From Panopea generosa (taxonomy: Eukaryota > Mollusca > Bivalvia > Adapedonta > Hiatellidae): DNA of 64,000 nucleotides. The notes under the pieces are model-generated. The model did no database searches, had not been told where the DNA came from, and was given only the letters and a program-made list of their open reading frames with translations. Positions 48,023 to 58,978 of this stretch are shown here, piece after piece (the stretch's first letter is position 1; every line of letters begins with the position of its first letter). A program made the translations under genes and the position numbers. The stretch spans positions 48,362,412 to 48,426,411 of the forward strand of contig CM055909.1 in NCBI GenBank assembly GCA_029582155.1, read 5' to 3'.

Positions 48023-48320
48023 TTGTTGTTGTATGGTGTTTAGCGTCGCTTTTAACAATTTTCGGTCATATCGCTACGGTGTCTATATGAGACAGTATTC
48101 TAAGCGCTGTCACATAATGCCGCAGACACATGGTATGATACCCAACCCAGTCACATTATACTGACACCGGGCCGACGAGACCTAGAACTCTCCTCTTAAT
48201 GCTGAGCATCAAGCGAGGAAGCTTCAAGTACCATTTGAAAGTCTTTGGTATGACCCGGCCGGGGATTGAACCCTTCCGCATGCGAGGCGGACGCTCTACC
48301 ACTAGACCACGCTGCGGTCT
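48023..48320 (-). mobile_element. SINE family A, complete with perfect target-site duplication
   Basis: Minus strand: GCGTGGTCTAGTGGTAGAGC (A box), then GAAGGGTTCAATCCCCGG (B box), body and a GCGACGCTAAACACCATACA tail. It is bounded by AGTTAGATAAG at 48012-48022 and again at 48321-48331, an exact 11-bp duplication. This is the best-preserved SINE here and probably the youngest. Confidence 0.92.
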
Positions 48321-48396
48321 AGTTAGATAAGAAAAAATAGAGTAAAAAATACATCATTCATGGTATTGCTGTTGTTGGGTTGTTTTCTTTGTGTGT

Positions 48397-48664
<268 letters not shown>

Positions 48665-48804
48665 GCTTTGTGTTGCTGTTTTCTTAACGAAAGGCACGTG
48701 TAAAGTTTCAAAATGAAAGTGAGGAAGGGAAACAGATTATCGCCAATGCTATACTAGAATTAAAAAAAATAAAAAAAACGTTCGATTACTGCATACCGCA
48801 ATGG

Positions 48805-49012
48805 AGGCATAGTACCACATTGCACTTGAAAAGTGCTTCCGTGGTATAATGGCTGCCATAAAAAATCTTGGTTTATTTTTCTCTTAAAATGGATTTCAAC
48901 ATTTTTAAGGATCATTTTTTAGTTTGGATGACATTATTACAATATATATATTTGGAACATTGTCGCCTTTGAAGAGTGAATTAAGAAAAAAATAATTTGG
49001 AAATAGTGGTAT
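48805..49012. repeat. Dispersed repeat F, copy 2
   Basis: AGGCATAGTACCACATTGCA, AAAGTGCTTCCGTGGTATAA, through GGAAATAGTGGTATGAATAC; same orientation as 34155-34392. Confidence 0.7.
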
Positions 49013-49078
49013 GAATACAATAGTTCGGAAATTAACGTTCGTGTTTTTTTCAACGGTGTTCTCACTTGACTTAAAAGT

Positions 49079-49458
49079 TCACTTATCAGCTACTTGACCC
49101 AAATTTTGGTAGAGCAGAGGTTGACAAAACAATAAAATGTAAGTTTCACATCTTTCATTTGGGTCCTGCTTTGAATGACAAGCATGGAAACTGTTGTATT
49201 TACTACAGAATAGAGAACAAAACTCATTGATTTGCTTACACCTTGATGTTATCACACAGTTTACTATCATGCCAGCTGATTTTCACGAGTACAAACTATT
49301 CCGTGTTCGTGGAGTTGACATGTTGGCATGTTTGTTACCCTATCAGATGTAACAATAGGCACTTTATCTAAGAAATATATATTTTCCAACTCTATCTTTA
49401 AATCACTAAAAACAAAAATATCACAATTTCTATTGAAATGATCAGGAAGATCCGGCAA
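49079..49458 (-). other. Possible decayed coding segment
   Basis: Two abutting minus-strand frames have protein-like content. One contains CDIFVFSDLKIELENIYFL and PTCQLHEHGIVCTREN; the other a Cys/His-rich CKQINEFCSLFCSKYNSF followed by KQDPNERC. The Cys/His spacing is loosely like the B-box of TRIM-type proteins, but key positions do not fit and stops separate the pieces. Confidence 0.2.
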
Positions 49459-49589
49459 TCTTGTCTGGAAGATAGAATAAGTACAGAAATCGTCCCATTA
49501 GAGCAATAAGGTACCAAGTGCATATGAAATAAGAAGATACTTGGTATATTTTTGTATCAATAGGACAAATGCAACGGTATGCATATAAA

Positions 49590-49616
49590 CATCCCCCCCC
49601 CCCCCCCCCCCCCCCC
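49590..49616. repeat. Poly-C run
   Basis: An uninterrupted C run of about 26 bases. Homopolymer length is unreliable in most sequencing. Confidence 0.9.
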
Positions 49617-49774
49617 ATCTGTAAACAAGCAGAAAATAAAACAAAATAGTATAGTACAAGCTTCGTGTTGAAATAATTTGATTTACTAAATATAATAAAT
49701 AAGGGTTTTATTCGACAGACGATATAACTGAACGACTTGCACATATCTCCAATAATCACAGCTTATCTACGAAA

Positions 49775-49915
49775 TACAGTAACACTTCGTTGGCTCGAAC
49801 ACTATATATAGTACGAACCATTTATCTAGTCTCAGCCGATTCTTATTTCGATGTAGATATTGAACAATATTTGACTCGAACAACCCTTAACTCGAACTAT
49901 TTTACCCAGTCCCGT
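49775..49915. mobile_element. MITE family E, truncated inverted copy
   Basis: TACAGTAACACTTCGTTGGC, TCGAACACT, then GATTCTTATTTCGATGTAG and AACAACCCTTAACTCGAAC; one end is missing. Confidence 0.7.
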
Positions 49916-50134
49916 CGGGTTTGAACCGCCGCAGTTTTGCTATACAAAACTTCGCCAACAACGAATTGACCGTAATATTAGCTATATTCAATTGATAAAA
50001 TAGATCTTATATTTACGTAAAAAAGAAAGGATGTGAAAATAGAATTGACACATCGTGGAAGTTGATAGAACTTCTAAATCTAAAATAATGTTTTGACTAT
50101 TATTTAGCCCTGTTTTCATGAATACGTGTGTATA

Positions 50135-50622
50135 TTAAAGAGGCCTCGTCTATACATTTTATGTCTACGAATGGATCCAACTTTACCTGGTCTGAAAGAA
50201 ACCTATGTAACTTGAAGAGATCAGTGCGATTTTCTACAACAACGCGTGTCACTTTCTAGAAAAAAAGTGTTAAAAAGGTCGCCTTCAAACAATTGTATTC
50301 GTGATTGATTTTAGTGAAGCCACTTCCGGATAGTTTCGGAACGTACTTCGCTGATAACCGGAAGTCCGGAGACTTGTTATTGTCGCTCGGGTATTATCGG
50401 ATTTAGGATAGTTGTTATTGTAGTATTTAGAGCGATATGTGATTTAATCGACAACAACAACACTTTACATTCTGACTGTAAACACTCATTGCAGAAGCAC
50501 AAAAGAACACATGTTTTTTAACAAAAAGTTTATTAAATAGCTTAATTTATATGATAGCATTTAAACAATCAGTGTTAGATACTTTATCCTAAAATCTCGG
50601 ACTTATAGGTCATGCCTCTTTA
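50135..50622. mobile_element. MITE family A, second copy (inverted)
   Basis: Reverse complement of the copy at 533-1025, with matching ends (TTAAAGAGGC at the left, GCCTCTTTAG at the right, where the duplicated TTAA has one change). The shared interior includes a block around ACACGCGTTGTTGTAG and one around TTGTCGCTCGGGTATTATCG (in the orientation of this copy). No coding potential. Confidence 0.8.
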
Positions 50623-51224
50623 GGTAGATATGCTTATAAAATCATCCTGGTACAAGAAACTGTAACGCCATCTATTTACAGCAAATGAAAAAGATAAACC
50701 CCGTGGACGTGATAAAAATACGTTAATGTACATAATATACACGTGTTTAATATATCTAAAGATGTAAAATGAGATAACATGATCATAAACAAACTTTATT
50801 AACTCCTGTATAATCACGTGTTGAAACATTTGTTTTTGAACTGTCATAAAACGAAATGATCAAAGTCACACCAGGCTTATTAAAGTTGAAACACAAACTT
50901 CAATAGATAGATCCCCCATAACCTAGTCATAATCAATTCAACACCAAAAAAGCAATCATAAAATATTTAGCAGCTATTAAATATAGTTTCAATCTAGATT
51001 CTCTCAACACACATGTACGAAAACACAGAGCTATGCAGCTATCGTTGATATGATATCATGTATCTGTTGCCATGTCACACTATACATATGTAATAGCGCT
51101 CGTATTAAACTTCCTGTAAAGAATTAGTGTAGTGTCAGTAATCGTTCATTATATACATTCATATAAAACAATCAATGTCTTTTTTTCTTGTTGCACACTA
51201 GAAAGAACATGTCAACTGTCATGT

Positions 51225-52212
51225 CATACTTATGTATAGGCAATGTTAGAACATGTCAACTTCGTCTGTACATATTGATTGCAGTATACTTATGTATAGG
51301 CAATGTTAGAACATGTCAACTTCGTCTGTACATATTGATTGCAGTATACTTATGTATAGGCAATGTAAGAACATGTCAACTTCGTCTGTACATATTGATT
51401 GCAGTATACTTATGTATAGGCAATGTTAGAACATGTCAACTTCGTCTGTACATATTGATTGCAGTATACTTATGTATAGGCAATGTTAGAACATGCCAAC
51501 TTCGTCTGTACATATTGATTGCAGTATACTTATGTAAAGGTAATGTTAGAACATGTCAACTTCGTCTGTACATATTGATTGCAGTATACTTATGTATAGG
51601 CAATGTAAGAACATGTCAACTTCGTCTGTACATATTGATTGCAGTATACTTATGTATAGGCAATGTTAGAACATGTCAACTTCGTCTGTACATATTGATT
51701 GCAGTATACTTATGTATAGGCAATGTTAGAACATGCCAACTTCGTCTGTACATATTGATTGCAGTATACTTATGTAAAGGCAATGTTAGAACATGTCAAC
51801 TTCGTCTGTACATATTGATTGTAGTATACTTATGTATAGGCAATGTAAGAACATGTCAACTTTGTCTGTACATATTGATTGCAGTATACTTATGTATAGG
51901 CAATGTTAGAACATGTCAACTTCGTCTGTTCATATTGATTGCAGTATACTTATGTATAGGCAATGTTAGAACATGTCAACTTCGTCTGTACATATTGATT
52001 GCAGTATACTTATGTATATGCAATGTTAGAACATGTCAACTTCGTCTGTACATATTGATTGCAGTATACTTATGTATAGGCAATGTTAGAACATGTCAAC
52101 TTCGTCTGTACATATTGATTGCAGTATACTTATGTATAGGCAATGTTAGAACATGTCAACTTCGTCTGTACATATTGATTGCAGTATACTTATGTATAGG
52201 CAATGTTAGAAC
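51225..52212. repeat. 60-bp minisatellite, 16 copies, with a 240-bp higher-order period
   Basis: Unit CAATGTTAGAACATGTCAAC, TTCGTCTGTACATATTGATT, GCAGTATACTTATGTATAGG, almost without divergence. Diagnostic variants recur every four units: GTAAGA at 51361, 51601 and 51841; ATGCCAAC at 51481 and 51721; TGTAAAGG at the ends of those same units. Thus 51361-51600 and 51601-51840 are near-exact 240-bp duplicates. The 390-codon frame (20-residue repeat) results from the 60-bp period and lacks a splice or start context. Confidence 0.95.
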
Positions 52213-52233
52213 CTGGTCTCTGTTTCACTGGAG

Positions 52234-52631
52234 GTCTCACTACACAGTTGAATTGTGTTCTTTGTTCTCTGTATATAAAATAAGGAATTCCACATATATA
52301 TTTTTTAAAGTATTCTTTTTTCATTGTAGGAATGTATACCCACATAAAAATGCACAATAACTGGTAAATTGACTAGCTTGGTTTTTTAATGAGGGTGCAG
52401 TGACACCCTGAGATTTGTTGAAAAAAAAGAAGTCTTCAAATGCTCATAAACACATGCATATGCTGAAATCCTATAAAAGTCACCAGTGATGTCCTATTGC
52501 AGTATACACGTTTTTGCTCTACTCTTATGCAGCAAGAAATCACAATCACTATGAACAATTTTGGAACTATTTCATAGATATTTTTAAGCGTAAGAATCAT
52601 GGAAGAAAGAGGCGTAACTGTGTAGTGAGAC
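52234..52631. mobile_element. TIR element M
   Basis: GTCTCACTACACAGTT and its exact complement AACTGTGTAGTGAGAC bound 398 bp. The first five to seven bases (GTCTCAC) match those of MITE family I. It starts about 22 bp after the 60-bp array ends. Confidence 0.75.
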
Positions 52632-52879
52632 GTTTATCAATGAGTGTAGATGTGTTCCGACCTAAGTTCTCTGTGATTATTTAACGTGTAATGAGTTTGA
52701 GTAATAATTTAGAGAAACAGAAATTTTTCAGTTGAGGAAATTTTAGCTTGAGATGTTTAGTGAAACCGGGCTCAGCTGTAACTTATAGTTACAGTTTAAA
52801 TAGACATCTCAATTTGAGATTTCCCTTAATTCAAGTTTTTGAAATGCTTTTTCTTTGCTACGTTGATCGTTTTGCATGT

Positions 52880-53164
52880 TGTTTTGTTGCTTTTGTTAGT
52901 GAATTGGGTTTAGCGTTGCTTTCAAAAATCTTTCAGTCATATAGCGAGGGTGTCTACTTGAGGCAGTAGTCTAAGCGGAGTATCATGCCGCGGACACGTG
53001 GTATGGTACCCCACCCAGTCACATTATGCTGACACCGGGCCGACCAGACTTAGAACTATCCTGTAGGTTCTGGGCATCGATCGAAAAAGCTTCTAATACC
53101 ATTTTTCAAGTCTTTGGTATGACCCGACCGGGGATCGAACCCACGACCTTCCGCGTGCGAGGTA
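52880..53164 (-). mobile_element. SINE family A, 5'-truncated copy with perfect target-site duplication
   Basis: Body and B box (GTGGGTTCGATCCCCGG) match the 48.0-kb copy; the A box is absent. GTTTTGCATGT flanks it exactly (52869-52879 and 53165-53175), so truncation happened at insertion, not by later decay. Confidence 0.88.
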
Positions 53165-53354
53165 GTTTTGCATGTAAACCCTAATAAGTGAGTAAATAAG
53201 TGTTCAAACTTCAATTTTGTGTGGTCAATGAATCCGTTATGAATTCAAAAATTAATTAACGCAGTTTTGAGATTTCCATTTGAGGAAAAGGTCAGCTTGA
53301 GATATCAAGTGAAACCAGTTGATGACAACATGGCATAAATCTAAAAATAGAGTA

Positions 53355-53650
53355 TATTCACCCCGTTCAATGAGCTACGTCGAATTTCCGTTGATAACTA
53401 CACACGATAAACCGGTACTTCCTGTTATTTTTCGGCAGTGAGGTGGGAAAACCCTTTATTTGCGTTATTATTATCGTTAAAAAATACAAGTTGAGGCTAT
53501 AAGGCTGCTAAACGTCAAAAGTTGCTTAGCACGTGGCATAAGTAGGTGCCCCGTATATTGTACGCTACATAAGTCGGTGTATTGTGTCATTTAGCGGTAT
53601 TCCAATAACATGAAATATTACTTCTATCCAACTTTTTGTGGGTTGTTATT
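53355..53650. repeat. Dispersed repeat H, uninterrupted copy
   Basis: ACTACACACGATAAACCGGT, ACTTCCTGTTATTTTTCGGC, then GGCATAAGTAGGTGCC and ATAAGTCGGTGTATTGTGTC; its complement is found in two pieces at 56590-56755 and 57378-57490. Confidence 0.75.
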
Positions 53651-53654
53651 CAGT

Positions 53655-53735
53655 TTTTAATCATTTATAAACGCCACTATGCGACTACTCACGGAAGCGC
53701 ATCATGTTCCCGATGTGGTACTATGCCATAACGTG
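53655..53735. repeat. Dispersed repeat F, truncated inverted copy
   Basis: CCACTATGCGACTACTCACG, then GAAGCGCATC and TGTGGTACTATGCC, is the complement of the left end of the 34.2-kb copy. Confidence 0.6.
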
Positions 53736-53774
53736 TTAACGTGCGACATTTGGCGGCAGATGGGTTTTGCAACA

Positions 53775-54225
53775 TTAACGTCTCACACCACTATTACATT
53801 TCCCATAGGACTCAATTGCAACATTTATTTCCAAAACATAACGAACAAAAAAATCGTAGCTTGTGTCTGGGCTCAATTTCTTCACTGGTTCAAGATCTGT
53901 AGTTATAATGGAAAAACATCTTACCTTGACCAGGTTTTTTTTTTACTTCAATGGTTTTGTGATACCTATGAATTTGCAGGAAAAAAAAGATGTCAACATT
54001 TCGCACACGATGCGGTTCAAAGCAACAATTGTAAAATGAAACAAAATTGCCTAGAAATCTGGTATGAGCATCAATTTTTCAGTGGTGATTTCTAAATACA
54101 GAGGATTTAACACATGCTAGGAAAAAATAAAGCACTGCTATACAAGCCCTTAAAAAAGATAGGGAGAATTAAAGCTTAATTTCTACCTTCTTCATCTGAT
54201 ATTTATCGTGGGTGTGACAATTAAC
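53775..54225. mobile_element. MITE family I, second copy (inverted)
   Basis: Left end GTCTCACACCACTATTACAT; the right end is decayed (GGGTGTGACAA). TTAACGT occurs just outside both ends. The interior aligns with the complement of 36116-36582 (ATCAATTTTTCAGTGGTGAT, then TTCTAAATAC). The 138-codon frame over it is not supported by the other copy. Confidence 0.75.
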
Positions 54226-54342
54226 GTTACCACAGACTGATATACCCTGACAAAAGTGCTTGTTTAATACACCATTCATTGTTTTGTATTCGTTGTGATC
54301 ATATATTCAGGAGCGTTTTAATTATGGTTTTGGAGCGTGAGT

Positions 54343-54380
54343 GGGGGTAGGGGGGGGGGGGTGGGGGGTGGGGGGGGGGG
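54343..54380. repeat. Poly-G tract
   Basis: About 38 bases almost entirely G with few T interruptions; a potential G-quadruplex former. Confidence 0.9.
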
Positions 54381-54744
54381 CAACCTGAGGTACAGGGTAT
54401 TGTACCGAAAACAAGCGAAAGGTAAGAAATATGGACGATTTTGTATCAGAGCAAGTATATAGAACATGAGTAAACACTCTCCAGAATGAAAGATAGTAAG
54501 TTAAAAGATACAAGACTAATACGGGAATGTTCAGAATAAAAAGCTTTTGGATGAAGAACGAAAGTTTTATCAGACAAATCTGAAACCAGAACGAAGTACT
54601 AAAAGTGTTTGAAAAAAACAGTTATCTAATATGATATCCATATTAAATACGGACTCAAACCGGTTTATTCAAAAATAAGGACAGAAAGTTAGGTTATAAG
54701 AAAAATAGAGAGAAGACAGTAAAAGTGATTATAGCAATTGTAAG

Positions 54745-54857
54745 ACAACCACATCCCACTGGATGGGTTGACCTAAAATCAATGAGGATTTCAAAATTAT
54801 ACAACCCCATCCCACTGGATGGGTTGACCTCAAATCCATGACGATTTCAAAATTAGG
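54745..54857. repeat. Two-copy tandem duplication (~58 bp)
   Basis: ATCCCACTGGATGGGTTGAC then CTAAAATCAATGAGGATTTC is repeated as ATCCCACTGGATGGGTTGAC then CTCAAATCCATGACGATTTC. Confidence 0.85.
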
Positions 54858-55255
54858 CTATTCGCAATATTAGCAAATCGCCGAAACGTATGGATACAAC
54901 ATACACATTTCAAGGTATTTTATATTCACCAGCAAAAACTTTTAGTCGGTTGTTGTGACAACGATTTGCATAACATAAAATGTATACCTAACGTATGAAT
55001 TAATTTTAGTTCCGGTCGACTAGAATGACGCCCCTTTCAAGCCCTAACCGCTTTAAAAAGTGTTAACTCTTACACTATTATTAGGCTCCAAAGTGGTCTG
55101 ATGGTGTACGCCTTTGACTGTCACTCAGGATGTCGTTCAAACCGCAGTCAATGCTAAAAAATAATAATACATTTATTTTATTCTTTTTTATCTGTTTTTA
55201 TTGAAACTGTGACCGGTATTCAACTAACACATTTGAAAAATTATGTAATCCTGTA

Positions 55256-55317
55256 AGGCCTAAAAAAAAAAAGGTTTGTTTCCTGTTACATGCCCAAAAA
55301 AATATGGGTCGGAAGGT

Positions 55318-55354
<37 letters not shown>

Positions 55355-55763
55355 TCGTTACCACACTCCTTTATTAAATGGAACATCAAAATGAATGAGT
55401 TTGTTAGTTTCTATTACATGATTATATATGTCATTTTGGGGGTAGTGGTGTGAAAGTAATATATCTTTTAAATAGTATTCACTTTCAGATATGAATCTGA
55501 AATCTGAAGTGGCTATAATAAACCGAGGAAGATGTTTGATATAGGCTATACTGTCTGCAGTATGCAGTGATTATTTTACAATGAGATTACGAGCGTCTAA
55601 ACGACACAGCGCGCCGGTGCGTAAGAATTACTTCGTTGTGAAAATCACCAAAAAGAGCGCGAAATCCGATGCCGATTTTTTGGACATAAAAACTTTAGAG
55701 TCGGCAGTTAAAATAAAGGGTCGGTCGGGTAACCGGAAACAAACATCTTTTTTTTTTAGGCCT
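55256..55763. mobile_element. MITE family D, copy 2
   Basis: Same orientation and ends as 32794-33355. It lacks the segment around 33103-33150 (CAAAAATTATACCTTGCACC...) and has a shorter poly-T. Very few substitutions separate the copies, so both are recent. Confidence 0.88.
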
Positions 55764-56371
55764 AATGTAGAAATATACATGTTGTGTTTGTATGAAAAGC
55801 GATATTATTATACTGAGGTATCGGACATGTTGAAGTAGTTATTCTATTATATTGTCCTGTTTTATTTTACAGGAGGCACAGTCACAACTTTGCTTGGGGT
55901 GTCCGGGGGACATGCTGCCATGAAAACATTTAGCTTGTGGCATGCATTTCCTGCCTTTTTGTGATATTTCAGACATTTTAAGCTGTTCAAATCTATACCA
56001 CAAACTTCACTTTATACAATTGTCCATTTTTACACTATTATTTTGAATACACGTTGGTGGCTGTTTCGACCCGACATAACAGTACATATCAACTCTTAGT
56101 AATACACTGTAAGACAAGTATTTGCTGGGTATTATGATACATTCATATTGCATATAATATATTTGAAGGATATGTCATATTTTTGCAAGAGTAATTCATA
56201 TTTTGGGAAATACTTTTTTATTTTTACAAAAAACACTAATGAACATGTGAAACTCCACAAATTCTACCGGAGGTAAGTGCCTCCGTTTGCCTCAATGTGG
56301 CTTATATATAATTATAATCTTCAACTCTTAACAGCTAAATGAAAGATTATTTGAACAATGTTTTGTTTGAA

Positions 56372-56415
56372 TTTTTAGCGTCAATTTATTCCATCGAGGG
56401 CTATTAGACGAATAG
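56372..56415 (-). repeat. SINE family B, tail fragment
   Basis: AATTTTTAGCGTCAATTTAT then TCCATCGAGGGCTATTAGAC matches the 3' end of family B (39.85 kb). LINE-style 5' truncation explains a tail-only copy. Confidence 0.7.
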
Positions 56416-56589
56416 TACAATATAAATAGTGTACATGTATTACATGAAGAACAGGTAATGGTCTACGAGTCTGAAACAGCTGCGTTATATCATTCAAAAT
56501 AGTGGGATGAACGATAACGTTTTAAAGCGGAGAAAATACTGACTTAGTTTATTTGGAAGTGTAAACAACGATATAACTTAAAAACAACC

Positions 56590-56755
56590 CTGAAAAAGTT
56601 GGATAGTAGTATTATTACATATTATTAGAATAAATGACACAATACACCGACTTATGCAGTGTATAATATACGAGGCACCTACTTATGCTACGTACTAAGC
56701 AAATTTTGGCGTTTAGCATCCTTATAACATCAACTTGTAATTTTACTGATATAAT
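56590..56755. repeat. Dispersed repeat H, inverted copy, part 1
   Basis: ATGACACAATACACCGACTT, ACGAGGCACCTACTTATGCT and ATCAACTTGTAATTTTACTG match the complement of the right half of 53355-53650. Confidence 0.75.
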
Positions 56756-57004
56756 TTGGTATATTGTTACACAAAACAAATGTTAAAAACATATAGACGT
56801 CCCATTAACTTGGATTCCAAAGTAATAAATTGAGCTGTTTTCAATCTGAAAATGGTTCAATCCGTCACTTTTCTCGAATGTTTGAGGAAACGGACATGTT
56901 CCCATTCAAAAACACATGTCCGCTTGAAACTTAAATAGAATGCCGCTCGTATCGGCTATATTTTCTATTTAAATACGAAATAATAAATATATATATATAT
57001 ATAA

Positions 57005-57102
57005 ACAGTAGAGAGAGTTACCAATTTTACATTGCTAAAACTTATAACGAGATATCCTTAGCTAGCTTTCTATTACTGTAAAATGGTAATTCTCTCTACT
57101 GT
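57005..57102. repeat. 98-bp inverted-repeat hairpin
   Basis: ACAGTAGAGAGAGTTACCA at the left and (complemented right end) ACAGTAGAGAGAATTACCA, followed by TTTTACA-type sequence on both arms. The element lies within the 620-bp insert that splits repeat H and follows an (AT)n run (56984-57003). Confidence 0.7.
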
Positions 57103-57377
57103 ATTCACTATTTCTACCATTTATGTATTCTTCGCGGATCCGGTTCTCCTGAAGGGTGTTTTGTTAGACGTATGATTCGCCCTATCATATATATATATAT
57201 TTTATTTATTAAAGTGACAGATACAATACATTTTAGAATAACAACATTTGTAAAAGTGTTAAAACATACAAAGGAATACCCAGTCTAGTAAAGCTTATCA
57301 GTCACTAGGCTATGAAAATTTCAATAACTTTAACACATGCAATGAAGAAAGATTTGCCTCGTTTTAAGAGCATATGA

Positions 57378-57490
57378 AAATAAAGGGGTTTTCTTACCTC
57401 ACTTCGACCGCGTGCACAAAAATAACAGGAAGTACCGGTTTATCGTGTGTAGTTATCACCGTAAATGCGGCGTAGTAGCCGTTATAAGTG
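57378..57490. repeat. Dispersed repeat H, inverted copy, part 2
   Basis: AAATAAAGGGGTTTTCTTAC, AATAACAGGAAGTACCGGTT and TATCGTGTGTAGTTATCACC match the complement of the left half of 53355-53650. About 620 bp of unrelated sequence separates the two parts. Confidence 0.75.
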
Positions 57491-57584
57491 TTACATTTTA
57501 ATTCCTTAACAGATAAGAAATAATGTACCTTTGAATGATGTGTTTATTTGCAATGAATACATATACAAGTATAGCTTACAACAG

Positions 57585-57705
57585 TGTGATGTCTTTGAGC
57601 AAGACACCTTTTCCGCATATGCCGAGTACTAGTACTACACAGGAAGACTTTGAGCGTGATTTGTCGAAATTGCAAGAACTTATTTCACAATCGACGTAAT
57701 ATAAA
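57585..57705 (+). repeat. SINE family D body, headless copy
   Basis: GATGTCTTTGAGCAAGACAC, GAGTACTAGTACTACACAGG and TTTCACAATCGACGTAATAT align with the family D body and tail. It lies within the presumed 3' flank of the unidentified minus-strand gene. Confidence 0.65.
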
Positions 57706-58005
57706 TACGATTAAACTAACTATAAAAGTTGAAAAACTGTTTCTGAAACTTAAAACCTGCCGGTTGTCATGGCAACTTAGCATGTCATTATCTGCAATTT
57801 CAGAAATAAAACATAAGCGGAACAAATCAAAAACAAAATAGTATCAATGCATAATGAGAAATACACATATAATATTAACTTTAACACACAAAAGAATAAA
57901 TACACGTGCATTCACACAATACATAGCAAATGTGAGTACCCGTCATTGTACTGAGAACTCGCCCAAACAAAGGCCATCATTTTTATATTTTTAACATAGT
58001 CTAGT

Positions 58006-58173
58006 TTATAACAAGCTGATAGAGGAAGTATTCCAATCTTGGGTAGGTGGTCGGTGATGACCTAAACTATGGAATCGCTCTACTCTAAACACCTTCCTGT
58101 CCATATTTTCTGAACCATATCTATCCAGAACTTTGTTTCGTATAATCCTAGAGCCCATGGCCACATGTCTTGT
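58006..58173 (-). CDS. Unidentified coiled-coil protein, terminal exon with stop codon
   Basis: A 168-bp minus-strand exon: acceptor AATATTCTTTTCAG followed by 55 codons and TAA (58008-58006). Its phase (0) fits the preceding exon exactly. The segment reads TRHVAMGSRIIRNKVLDRYG, then SENMDRKVFRVERFHSLGHH and RPPTQDW, ending SISLL. It is less charged than the upstream exons and looks like a short basic tail after a coiled coil. With the two upstream exons it gives about 128 C-terminal residues. No known domain is apparent to me. A possible AATAAA polyadenylation signal lies about 460 bp downstream (complement of 57543-57548), but nothing confirms its use. Because this gene ends here and IP6K starts near 1.3 kb on the same strand, the two are arranged head to tail. 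Confidence 0.7.
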   Translation of the reverse strand, partial: TRHVAMGSRIIRNKVLDRYGSENMDRKVFRVERFHSLGHHRPPTQDWNTSSISLL

Positions 58174-58225
58174 CTGAAAAGAATATTTTGTGAATGTATG
58201 AATACGAATACAATCTCAGCAACTC

Positions 58226-58241
58226 CCCCCCCCCCCCCCCC
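58226..58241. repeat. Poly-C run
   Basis: About 16 C bases in the intron before the terminal exon of the unidentified gene. Confidence 0.9.
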
Positions 58242-58417
58242 TCAAAATGTCCACTTTTCAAAATAGATACTATGTCTTTTCGTTTGGAAAAAGGCTCCGT
58301 TTAGTATTAATTGAGTATTAATGTACTGTTGATGCGACTAATTAGATCGCGATCGCTCAAGGGGAACGGCCACCGCTTTCATGGTTTGCACGTGCAAGAT
58401 AACTCTGATTTCATTCT

Positions 58418-58590
58418 TTCCAATACTTTAGTACACACCAAGAATGTGTCAATAATACACTAAGAAAATCATTTCCAATACTTAAGTACGCACCAAGAAG
58501 GTGTCAATGATAAATTAAGAAAATCATTTCCAATACTTAAGTACACACCAAGATGGTGTCAATAATAGATTAAGATAAGCATTCCGCGGA
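58418..58590. repeat. ~60-bp tandem repeat, three copies
   Basis: TCCAATACTTAAGTACACAC, CAAGAAGGTGTCAATAATA, TTAAGAAAATCATT, repeated three times with few changes. Intronic in the unidentified gene. Confidence 0.85.
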
Positions 58591-58978
58591 ATGGTATGTC
58601 TCGCCGTGTCCGCTTTGACCGTTAATGCACACATGGGAGAGAGAAAAAATAAAATATTGTATTCATGCAAGAGTTATCTAACTTGGTTAATGTAGTAGGT
58701 TTAATGACTAACAAATATTGTAGGAAGTATTGTGTGAAGTTTCGATCAAATACATTAAGTGATTTTTGAGATATGAACTTCATGGTAGTTGCACACAAAA
58801 CTTTAACCAGTATTTCTAAGTAAAATATATTTTTTAAAAAACAACTTGAACCAGTTTTTCTAAGTAAAACATATTTAAAAAAAAAATAAATAAAAAAAAA
58901 AATTAAAAAAAAAAAAATAAAAAAAAAATTAAAAATAATAAAAAGAACAATTTTTTGTTAAATAGATTTAAAAAAAAG

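Noticed and set aside
51188..52360. 390-codon frame with a 20-residue repeat, membrane-like (LYILIAVYL)
   Set aside because: It follows from the 60-bp noncoding period; near-identity at the DNA level, including silent sites, shows recent duplication, not protein selection.
53679..54095. 138-codon frame
   Set aside because: Lies over repeat F and MITE I; the sister MITE copy at 36.1-36.6 kb is not open in this frame.
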